From Brasilonema sp. CT11 (lineage in GTDB: Bacteria; Cyanobacteriota; Cyanobacteriia; Cyanobacteriales; Nostocaceae): a stretch of DNA of 64,000 bases. The notes under the pieces are model-generated. The model was not told the origin of the DNA, did not search any database, and saw only the letters and a program-made list of their open reading frames with translations. Below are positions 26,359-34,290 of this stretch, piece by piece. The position numbers and the translations under genes are program-made. The first letter of the stretch is position 1. Each line of letters opens with the position of its first letter. The DNA lies in contig NZ_JABXYX010000011.1 of the NCBI RefSeq assembly GCF_017982655.1, forward strand, positions 50,903-114,902. Reading direction: 5' to 3'.

Positions 26359-28493
26359 GTACAATTCTCCTCATCTTGGAAATTCGCCACGAGCAAGATG
26401 TCGTTTTAACTCGGAAAATGGCACGCGAGGTTGCTCAAGCTTTGGGATTTGATACCCAAGATCAGGCACGTCTTGCCACATCTGTCTCAGAAATCGCTCG
26501 AAATGCCTTTGTGTATGCTAACGGCGGAATTGTTGAATTTTCCGTAGATGATGAATTTCCCCAGAAATTCTGGATTAGCATACACGACAAAGGTCCTGGC
26601 ATTGCCAACTTGAAAGCGATTTTAGATGGGCAATTTACGTCTACAACTGGGATGGGATTAGGAATTATCGGCGCTCGACGGCTGATGGACACGTTTAAGA
26701 TAGAGTCGATACCGATGCAGGGCACACAAGTTTTCATGGGGAAGAGTTTGCCGAAACGCCTTCCGAAACTGACACCCCAAAGCTTGCAACAGATTCAAGA
26801 TGAGTTAGCAAATCGATCGCCCCAAAATCCGTTTGAGGAAATTCAGCGGCAAAACCAGGAACTCCTCCGCGCAATGGAACAAATACGCAAGCGTGAGGAG
26901 CAGTTAATTTATCTTAACCGTGAACTAGAAGATACAAATCGGGGTGTTGTGGCTTTGTATGCTGAACTCGACGAAAAAGCTGATTTCCTAGAACGAGCAA
27001 ATGAACTCAAGACTCGATTTCTTTCAAATATGAGTCATGAGTTTCGCACCCCCCTGAACTCGGTCATATCTTTGTCTCGGATTTTGCTAGAGCGGATGGA
27101 TGGTGATTTAACAACCGAGCAAGACAAACAAGTCAGGCTCATTCAAAAAGGTGCCGAGAGTCTGTTGAATTTAGTCAACGATCTCTTGGACTTGTCAAAG
27201 GTAGAAGCTGGAAAAACAGTCGTCCATCCCAGCCAATTTGAAGTCAGCAATTTGTTCGCGACTTTGAGAGGAATGCTCCGTCCCCTGCTTGCTCATAACT
27301 CCTCGGTGGCGCTGGTCTTAGAGGAACCTGTTGGCATTCCAACGCTTTACACTGATGAAGGTAAAGTTGCCCAAATTCTCAGAAATTTCATATCTAATGG
27401 GCTAAAGTATACCGAGCAAGGTGAAGTTCGGGTTGCAGCAATCATGACAGGTTACACCGTGACTTTCTCTGTAGCCGATACAGGTATCGGAATTGCACCA
27501 CAGAATCAAGAGCGGATTTTTGAGGAATTTATTCAAATAGAGTCTAAACTCCAAAAAAAAGTCAAAGGAACGGGTTTGGGACTACCACTTTCGCGCAAGC
27601 TAGCAGAATTGTTAGGAGGAAGCGTCTGGCTTAATAGTGAATTAGGCAAAGGCTCAACGTTTTTTGCTTCTATCCCTGTGCTTTTTCCGGATTCTACCGA
27701 AGCTTCCTCAATGTCACAACCAACTTGGCAAATCGACCCGAGTCGGCAGCCCATCTTAGTTGTGGAAGACAATCCTCAAACCATTTTTACTTACGAGAAG
27801 TATTTTTACTCTTCTAATTATCAGATGATTTCGGCACGAACACTGTCCCTTGCAAAGCAGGCTCTAGGGGTGCATAAGCCAGTCGCCATCATCTTGGATA
27901 TTTTGCTAGAAGGAGAAAACTCTTGGGCGTTTCTAGCCCAAACAAAGAGCAATGCAGCAACTCGAAACATACCAATTATTGTGAGCACTGTTGTTGATAA
28001 CGAGAAACAGGCGATGGCGCGAGGAGCTGATGCCTTCTTAATTAAACCTGTAGATAGATTATTACTGGTGGACAAACTCAATACACTGGTCAAACAGGGC
28101 AAGCAACAAAAACTCTTACTCATTGACGACGACTCAACATCCCGGTACGTGTTAAAGCAACTTTTAGTTACAACTTCTCTGGAGATTATTGAAGCATCGG
28201 ATGGACATGAGGGCATTCGTTTAGCTCAACTTGAAAATCCTTGCTGTATTGTCCTAGATCTAACTATGCCAGATTTTAGTGGCATGGAAGTTCTAGAACA
28301 GCTAAAAAGTCATCCCGCAACTTGTACTATTCCGGTAATTGTCAATAGTTCAAAACAGCTGGAAGCCGAAGAAGAAAAGTACCTGGTCCAACGCAGTGTG
28401 GTCATTCTTTGTAAAGAAACCCCAACTGTGGAAGTTGCGATCGCCCAACTACGAGAAGCCCTCACAAAAGCTGGGTTAATTTTAAATATCTAA
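26355..28493 (+). CDS. Hybrid histidine kinase with N-terminal RsbT-like ATPase and two receivers
   Basis: Domain order in 712 residues: RsbT-like Bergerat ATPase (about 1-135, N-box SEIARNAFVYA, G1 DKGPGIA), coiled coil (about 155-220), HisKA with His228 in MSHEFRTPLN, HATPase_c (about 335-450, NFISNGLKY, DTGIGIA, GTGLGLPLSRK), receiver 1 (about 475-590, ILDILLEGE) and receiver 2 (about 597-705, LDLTMPDFSG). Two separate ATPases of the same superfamily in one chain is unusual. Translationally coupled to the phosphatase gene by a 4-base overlap, it is likely the output by which the stressosome feeds a phosphorelay. It has no DNA-binding output domain. Confidence 0.85.
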   Translation: MSTILLILEIRHEQDVVLTRKMAREVAQALGFDTQDQARLATSVSEIARNAFVYANGGIVEFSVDDEFPQKFWISIHDKGPGIANLKAILDGQFTSTTGMGLGIIGARRLMDTFKIESIPMQGTQVFMGKSLPKRLPKLTPQSLQQIQDELANRSPQNPFEEIQRQNQELLRAMEQIRKREEQLIYLNRELEDTNRGVVALYAELDEKADFLERANELKTRFLSNMSHEFRTPLNSVISLSRILLERMDGDLTTEQDKQVRLIQKGAESLLNLVNDLLDLSKVEAGKTVVHPSQFEVSNLFATLRGMLRPLLAHNSSVALVLEEPVGIPTLYTDEGKVAQILRNFISNGLKYTEQGEVRVAAIMTGYTVTFSVADTGIGIAPQNQERIFEEFIQIESKLQKKVKGTGLGLPLSRKLAELLGGSVWLNSELGKGSTFFASIPVLFPDSTEASSMSQPTWQIDPSRQPILVVEDNPQTIFTYEKYFYSSNYQMISARTLSLAKQALGVHKPVAIILDILLEGENSWAFLAQTKSNAATRNIPIIVSTVVDNEKQAMARGADAFLIKPVDRLLLVDKLNTLVKQGKQQKLLLIDDDSTSRYVLKQLLVTTSLEIIEASDGHEGIRLAQLENPCCIVLDLTMPDFSGMEVLEQLKSHPATCTIPVIVNSSKQLEAEEEKYLVQRSVVILCKETPTVEVAIAQLREALTKAGLILNI

Positions 28494-28501
28494 AAAAAAC
28501 T

Positions 28502-30853
28502 ATGTCCGAGCCGTTAGTTACTGTCTTGCATATTGACGACAACGAAACCAATCGTTATGTTGTCGCTCGCGTGTTGCGAAACGCTGGCTTTGCAGTTGTA
28601 GAGGCGAACACGGGTGAGGTGGGGCTAGAGGCGATCGTTGAAGCGAAACCCGACTTAGTCATTCTGGATGTCCAGCTTCCTGATATTAGTGGTTTTGAAC
28701 TTTGTCATCAGATAAAATCCAACCCAGCCACTGCTAACGTTCCCGTGCTTCATCTGTCTGCCCATTTTGTTGAAAGCCGCGACAAAGCTCAAGGATTAAA
28801 TAGTGGTGCAGATGCTTATCTAGCACAACCCGTTGAGCCGATTGAATTAATTGCTACGGTAAGAGCGTTATTAAGGATTAGGCGCGCGGAGGAACTAGCT
28901 TTAGATCGAGTGCAGGAGTGGCAAACCACTTTTGACTCCATTCGTGATGGCGTTGGGTTACTAGATGGCACTGGTCGATTCGTGCGCTGTAATAAAGCGA
29001 TGCAGAAATTTTTGAGCAAACCGTTCAGCGAAATTATCGGGAGCCAGCATCAGGATCTCATGGTTGAATCACTATCTGGCTGCAATGTCAATCTTTTTCT
29101 TCGTGTTCAGGAAACTCATTGTCGTGAAAGTTTAGTTATCCATACTAGGGGATGGTGGTTTTCTGTCAGAGTAGATCCTGTGCTGGATAAGCACGGAGCG
29201 TTTACTGGTGCTGTTTACATCCTCGCTGATATTACGGCTCACAGGCAGGCAGAAATAGCGTTGCGTTCAACCGAAGAGCGGTTCCGCTTATTGTTGGAAA
29301 ACGTAAAAGACTATGCAATTTTTTTCTTAGATCAGCAAGGGCGGCTTACTGGCTGGAGCCTGGGAGCCCAGTATATACTGGGCTATCAGGAATCAGAGAT
29401 TCTTGGGCAGTCTGGCTCTTGTATTTTTACACCAGAAGACTTGCAGCAGGGCGCAGACAAGAAAGAACTGGAAAAAGCGGTAACAGAAGGGCGGGCGGAG
29501 AATGAACGCTGGCATATACGCAAAGACGGTAGCCGTTTTTGGGGAAGTGGTATCGTTACACCCTTAGTAGATGAAGCGGGTCGGCTACGAGGCTTTTGTA
29601 AAATTATGCGTGATTTTACTGAACGAAAACGGCTGGAAGACGAACAAACTCAACTACTTGAGCGCGAGCAAGAGGCGCGAAGTGCAGCCGAAGCCGCCAA
29701 TCGTATGAAGGATGAATTTTTAGCAACTGTTTCCCACGAACTCCGTTCTCCCCTAAATGCCATGCTGGGGTGGATTAAGTTACTTAATACTCGCAGCTTT
29801 GACGCAGCCACAACCACACGCGCAATGGAGACAATCGAGCGCAGTGCTAAGTCACAAGCCCAACTGGTAGAAGATTTGCTGGATGTTTCTCGTATTATTC
29901 AAGGTAAGTTGCGGTTGAATGTTCGTCCCATTGAACTGGTTGGGGTGATCGAGGCGGCGTTGGAAACAGTTCGTCCAGCTGCTGACGCCAAGGAGATTCA
30001 ACTACAGTCGGTGCTTAATCCAACAGCCGGTTTAGTTGCGGGTGACTCTGACCGTTTGCAGCAAATTGTCTGGAATTTATTATCTAATGCTATTAAATTT
30101 ACTCCTAAAGGAGGACGAGTTCAAGTCCGGTTAGAATGTGTGAACTCTCATGTCGAAATTAAGGTGACGGATACAGGGCGGGGCATCAGTTCTGATTTTG
30201 TGCCTTATGTATTCGAGCGCTTTCGACAGGCTGATGGTTCCACAACACGCCTGTACAGTGGATTAGGACTGGGATTGGCAATCGTACGTCACCTGGTAGA
30301 GTTGCATGGTGGAACTGTTCATGCGCAAAGTCTTGGTGAAGGACAAGGAGCAACCTTTACAGTTCAGTTACCACTTGTTAAACAAAGCAGGGGAGTAAAA
30401 GACTTCTTAAGCGAGGAAGAAAATATGTCTTCTTCAGTACTGAGTCATTCTACACCTGTGCACATACTTGATGGAGTACGAATACTGGTAGTTGACGATG
30501 AACCTGATACGCGAGATTTTCTGGTCGCCGCAATAGAAATGTGTGGTGCCCAAGCGATCGCAGCCTCATCAGCAATTGAAGCAATTCAAGTGATCTTGCA
30601 ACATAAATTGGATATATTGGTCAGCGACATTGGTATGCCAGGAGAAGACGGCTACAGCTTAATACGTAAAGTTCGCATGCTGCCTAAAAAAGAAGGTGGG
30701 GAGATTCCAGCAGTTGCATTAACAGCTTATGCCAGAGTAGAAGACAGGACGCGAGCACTCTCGGAAGGATTTCAAATGCATTTGTCTAAGCCTGTAGATC
30801 CAGATGAGTTAACAACTGTTATTGCGAGCCTAGTAAAAAAAATATCTGACTAA
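28502..30853 (+). CDS. Hybrid histidine kinase REC-PAS-PAS-HisKA-HATPase-REC
   Basis: The 783-residue cytoplasmic kinase begins with a receiver (about 7-125, Asp in VILDVQLPD), has two PAS domains (about 140-255 and 260-385), HisKA with His412 in VSHELRSPLN, HATPase_c (NLLSNAIKFT, DTGRGIS, GLGLGLAIV) and a C-terminal receiver (about 660-780, SDIGMPGEDG). The N-terminal receiver suggests it takes phosphate from an upstream kinase, probably the neighbour encoded 8 bases before it. It is the last gene of the Rsb operon. Neither receiver is joined to an output domain, so a separate regulator is expected. Confidence 0.86.
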   Translation: MSEPLVTVLHIDDNETNRYVVARVLRNAGFAVVEANTGEVGLEAIVEAKPDLVILDVQLPDISGFELCHQIKSNPATANVPVLHLSAHFVESRDKAQGLNSGADAYLAQPVEPIELIATVRALLRIRRAEELALDRVQEWQTTFDSIRDGVGLLDGTGRFVRCNKAMQKFLSKPFSEIIGSQHQDLMVESLSGCNVNLFLRVQETHCRESLVIHTRGWWFSVRVDPVLDKHGAFTGAVYILADITAHRQAEIALRSTEERFRLLLENVKDYAIFFLDQQGRLTGWSLGAQYILGYQESEILGQSGSCIFTPEDLQQGADKKELEKAVTEGRAENERWHIRKDGSRFWGSGIVTPLVDEAGRLRGFCKIMRDFTERKRLEDEQTQLLEREQEARSAAEAANRMKDEFLATVSHELRSPLNAMLGWIKLLNTRSFDAATTTRAMETIERSAKSQAQLVEDLLDVSRIIQGKLRLNVRPIELVGVIEAALETVRPAADAKEIQLQSVLNPTAGLVAGDSDRLQQIVWNLLSNAIKFTPKGGRVQVRLECVNSHVEIKVTDTGRGISSDFVPYVFERFRQADGSTTRLYSGLGLGLAIVRHLVELHGGTVHAQSLGEGQGATFTVQLPLVKQSRGVKDFLSEEENMSSSVLSHSTPVHILDGVRILVVDDEPDTRDFLVAAIEMCGAQAIAASSAIEAIQVILQHKLDILVSDIGMPGEDGYSLIRKVRMLPKKEGGEIPAVALTAYARVEDRTRALSEGFQMHLSKPVDPDELTTVIASLVKKISD

Positions 30854-30887
30854 TATTATATGTATTACAGGACTTAGGAATTCTCAA

Positions 30888-31478
30888 ATGCCCTACAAAC
30901 TATTTCTGAAAAAATTTATTTATTCGTGGCAAAAATCGTTACGTCCCACTACGGGACGTATTGTTGCTAGAGTCGTGGTAACGATTTGTCTAACTGTCGG
31001 GATGTTGGGCCTCTTGGGAAGCAATGCTCCTATGAGTCATGCTCAAGCTGCTTTTCCAACTTCTGTAGTCAATACTCAAAGCACTACCAACCACATCCAG
31101 AATCAACATGCTACTGTGTATCGCAGTCCTGAGTGTACCTGTTGTGGTGGGTGGATTGACCACTTAAAGGGAAATGGTTTTAAAATTAAAGACTTTCGCA
31201 CACCTGATATTGAGGCTGTCAAACAAAAGTACAATGTGCCAGATAACTTGACTTCTTGCCACACAGCAATTATCAATGGATATGTCATTGAAGGACATGT
31301 ACCAGCACAAGATATCAAACGACTGCTGCAAGAAAAGCCAAATGTGATCGGCTTATCTGTTCCGCAAATGCCTATGGGTACTCCTGGGATGGAAATGGGG
31401 AATCAAAAAGATCCATTTAGTGTGCTTGCTTTTGATAACAGGAGCAGAGTTGCGGTATTTAATAAATATGGAAGTTAA
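30888..31478 (+). CDS. DUF411 metal-binding-type protein, exported
   Basis: The 196-residue protein has a hydrophobic N-terminal export signal (about 26-50) and a DUF411 domain (about 75-170) with a CTCCGGW motif, a later conserved Cys-His (SCHTA) and a C-terminal Met/Gly-rich tail (MPMGTPGMEMG) that could bind copper. DUF411 proteins often occur with copper resistance genes, but none is adjacent. It begins only 35 bases after the Rsb operon and might be co-transcribed. Confidence 0.82.
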   Translation: MPYKLFLKKFIYSWQKSLRPTTGRIVARVVVTICLTVGMLGLLGSNAPMSHAQAAFPTSVVNTQSTTNHIQNQHATVYRSPECTCCGGWIDHLKGNGFKIKDFRTPDIEAVKQKYNVPDNLTSCHTAIINGYVIEGHVPAQDIKRLLQEKPNVIGLSVPQMPMGTPGMEMGNQKDPFSVLAFDNRSRVAVFNKYGS

Positions 31479-31615
31479 CAGAAAGTAGGTCCCTTAGCTG
31501 TCTGGCAAAAGCAATAAACAAGCGACAAACCTCCCACAAGATGGAAGCTCAGAAGTTTATTCGTCCATTAAGATGATAAATTGATATTTTATTCATTAAC
31601 CATAAGCTACACCCT

Positions 31616-32587
31616 ATGAACCGTTCCGCGTGCCTTATCTTTAATCCAGTTGCTGGTCAAGGAGACTCAGATCAAGATTTGGCAAGTATTAAGGCAATTT
31701 TAGAGCCGGAAATTGACCTGGATATTCAAATGACAACCAAAGAAATTGGCGCAGATGAACTAGCGCGTGCAGCGGTTGAGCGGGGTGTAGATACGATTAT
31801 TGCCTCAGGAGGAGATGGAACTCTCTCTGCAGCCGCAGGCGCTGTCGTGGGTAGTAATATCCCGTTTGGCATTATTTCACGCGGAACAGCAAACGCTTTT
31901 GCTACAGCATTGGGAATTCCTGACACGATTGAGGGTGCGTGTAAAGTTATTTTGGGGGGAATCACTCGGACTGTTGATGCAGCCGATTGTAACGGTAGTC
32001 CGATGCTACTGCTCGCAGGTATTGGCTTTGAAGCAGAAACTGTAGACAAAGCAGATCGAGAAGCAAAAAATCGGCTTGGTGTTCTGGCATATATTCTTGC
32101 AGGACTTCAAGAACTGCGGAATTTAGAGAACTTTGATGTGGAAATTGAGACAGAAGAAAAAGTCATTAAAACTTCTGCAGCTTCAGTTACAGTGGCAAAT
32201 GTAGCTCCTCCCTCTTCAATCTTGGCTCAGGGACCAGCAGGAATTATTGCAGATGATGGTTTACTGGATATAACAATAGTGGCTCCGGTCAATAAGGCGG
32301 GGGCGATCGCCGCAGCCGTGCATTTGTTTCAATCTGCTTCTGTGGGCAATGCAGCCGAGCGAAATGACATTGGTTACTTGCGAGCAAAACAATTCAAAAT
32401 CACAACTGACCCTGTGCAAAAAATTGTTGTCGATGGAGAGCTTGTAGGAACAACTCCCGTAGAAATTCGCTGCATCCCGGCAGGTTTGAAAATCTTTGTA
32501 CCGTTAATCGAACAAGAAGAACTTACAGAGAAACTGGAGGGACTGCCAAATTTGATAATTGAGGAGAAACAACCAACTTCTGATTAA
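31616..32587 (+). CDS. Diacylglycerol kinase-family lipid kinase (YegS-like)
   Basis: The 323-residue enzyme carries the DAGK catalytic fold: NPVAGQGD at the N-terminus, the nucleotide-binding SGGDGTLS, and the ISRGTANAFA loop, then a beta-sandwich C-terminal domain with GPAGIIADDGLLD and KIVVDGE. It should phosphorylate a lipid with a free hydroxyl such as diacylglycerol. No ribosome binding site is clear before the ATG. The metallophosphoesterase gene begins 30 bases downstream, so they probably form an operon. Confidence 0.87.
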   Translation: MNRSACLIFNPVAGQGDSDQDLASIKAILEPEIDLDIQMTTKEIGADELARAAVERGVDTIIASGGDGTLSAAAGAVVGSNIPFGIISRGTANAFATALGIPDTIEGACKVILGGITRTVDAADCNGSPMLLLAGIGFEAETVDKADREAKNRLGVLAYILAGLQELRNLENFDVEIETEEKVIKTSAASVTVANVAPPSSILAQGPAGIIADDGLLDITIVAPVNKAGAIAAAVHLFQSASVGNAAERNDIGYLRAKQFKITTDPVQKIVVDGELVGTTPVEIRCIPAGLKIFVPLIEQEELTEKLEGLPNLIIEEKQPTSD

Positions 32588-32617
32588 AATCAGAAATGTA
32601 TTTAGGAGAAACTTGCG

Positions 32618-34168
32618 TTGAAACTCGTATCCGATCCGGCAATTGCCGACAAAATTCGCAAGATGAAGCAGCGGGTGCGGTGGCAAGACCCTGCAATTAT
32701 GGAAAGGGGAATTGACCAAACTCAGCTCGTATTAGACGACAAAAGATCTGACGAAGCAGAATTCTCGTTTTTGGTTGTAGGTGATAGCGGTTCCGGGGCA
32801 CACCCAGGACACAATCCTCAGCGACAAGTTGCCAAACTCATGCAACCCCATCATCAAGAATGCAGTTTTATGTTGCATACAGGTGATGTTGTCTATCTGG
32901 TGGGGTCAAGCGAGTATTACCAGAAAAACTTTATCAAACCTTACCGAGAGTTTCTTCTGGGGGGAGAGGACTACCGGCGCATTGCCTATGACCAGATGAT
33001 TTTCAAACAACCAATCCTACCCGTACCAGGAAATCACGATTACTACGACTTGCCACTTATCTTTGGCTTGGCATCCTTGGCAGCAATGCCAGTACGTCAC
33101 TTATTTCCATCAAAGCTAAACTTTGATGTTGGGGGTCATGGTTCATGGAAAGGTGACGCCTATGCAAAGGCTTTTCTGGATTACCTCAAAGCATTTATGC
33201 TTCCAGGGGATTTAGCTCGTCACCTAGACGAACATTACACCGCCAAAACAGATACAGGGCGCTGTCTGCGCTACCAGCCAGGGCAGTTTACCCGCCTTCC
33301 CAATCGCTACTATAGCTTCCGCTACGGTGGAATTGACTTCTTTGCATTAGATTCCAATACATTTAATGCTCCGCTTCCCCTACCTGCAACACAAGAAGGA
33401 GATGCTTCTCGCCAGCAACTGGAAAAGCGCCGTGATGAACTGGAACGACAAAAGATCCAATTTATGGAGGAATCAGCAAAACTGAATCCGGATAACCACA
33501 GCGAAGCTGAGCAACTAGATGATTTCCAGCATCAGGTATCACAAATTGAGGAAATGATTGTTGATATTGATAAGCAATTAACCTCTGACGAAAAAACGGT
33601 CACCGATATCGACCAACTAGAATGGCTGAAGCACAGACTGATCAAATCTTGGGATAGCGCAGATGTGCGGGGACGAATCATTTATTTTCATCATCCTCCT
33701 TACGTTAGTGAAGCTACAAAATGGGAGCAGTCACAGACTTTGGCAGTGCGCGATCGCCTGCGTAGTGTACTAAATGCCGTTGCTGAAGTTGTAGGTTCCA
33801 ACACAGGCGATCGTCCGCTAGTCGATTTAGTCTTGAACGGTCATGCTCACTGCTTGGAACATCTTACAACCTTAGACACAGGCAGTGCTGATTCTCACAT
33901 TCATTGGATTGTCTGCGGTGGGAGTGGCTATAGCCTGCGACGCCAGCGCACTGAGGGACCAGATTTGATGGAAGACCAAAAGTTAGTAGCGCATTCTCGC
34001 CTGTTTGTTGGTCGAAACGGGCATGGCTCTCTAAAGCGAAGACCTTACTCATGTCTGCGTATTGATGTTAAGGAAGGTTCCACACCCAAGTTTATTGTCC
34101 GCCCTTTGGTTGCTGAATGGTATCAGCGAGAGTGGCACAATTACGAAATGCAGTCATTTAGGATTTGA
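32618..34168 (+). CDS. Calcineurin-like metallophosphoesterase
   Basis: The 516-residue phosphoesterase has the binuclear metal motifs in order: a divergent first motif (VGDSGSG), TGDVVY, PGNHDYYD, FHHPPY and NGHAHCLEH. A helical insertion of about 90 residues with many charged residues (about 255-340) separates the middle motifs. The start is a TTG preceded by AGGAG 9 bases upstream. No signal peptide. Substrate unknown; it may act on a product linked to the lipid kinase encoded just upstream. Confidence 0.83.
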   Translation: MKLVSDPAIADKIRKMKQRVRWQDPAIMERGIDQTQLVLDDKRSDEAEFSFLVVGDSGSGAHPGHNPQRQVAKLMQPHHQECSFMLHTGDVVYLVGSSEYYQKNFIKPYREFLLGGEDYRRIAYDQMIFKQPILPVPGNHDYYDLPLIFGLASLAAMPVRHLFPSKLNFDVGGHGSWKGDAYAKAFLDYLKAFMLPGDLARHLDEHYTAKTDTGRCLRYQPGQFTRLPNRYYSFRYGGIDFFALDSNTFNAPLPLPATQEGDASRQQLEKRRDELERQKIQFMEESAKLNPDNHSEAEQLDDFQHQVSQIEEMIVDIDKQLTSDEKTVTDIDQLEWLKHRLIKSWDSADVRGRIIYFHHPPYVSEATKWEQSQTLAVRDRLRSVLNAVAEVVGSNTGDRPLVDLVLNGHAHCLEHLTTLDTGSADSHIHWIVCGGSGYSLRRQRTEGPDLMEDQKLVAHSRLFVGRNGHGSLKRRPYSCLRIDVKEGSTPKFIVRPLVAEWYQREWHNYEMQSFRI

Positions 34169-34229
34169 CTTGGGTGCAAGACCTATCTCAACGATACTCC
34201 CTTGCCTCCGGAGGATTACTTAGAAATGA

Positions 34230-34257
34230 ACCGCAGAGGACGCAGAAGACGCAGAGG
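34230..34257. repeat. ACCGCAGAGGACGCAGA-type intergenic repeat
   Basis: Three linked GCAGAGGAC/GCAGAAGAC units. The reverse-complement relative of this unit occurs near 14687-14704. A widespread cyanobacterial intergenic repeat. Confidence 0.5.
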
Positions 34258-34290
34258 AAATACAGGAGCGAAGGGAGTAGTTTTGATTTT

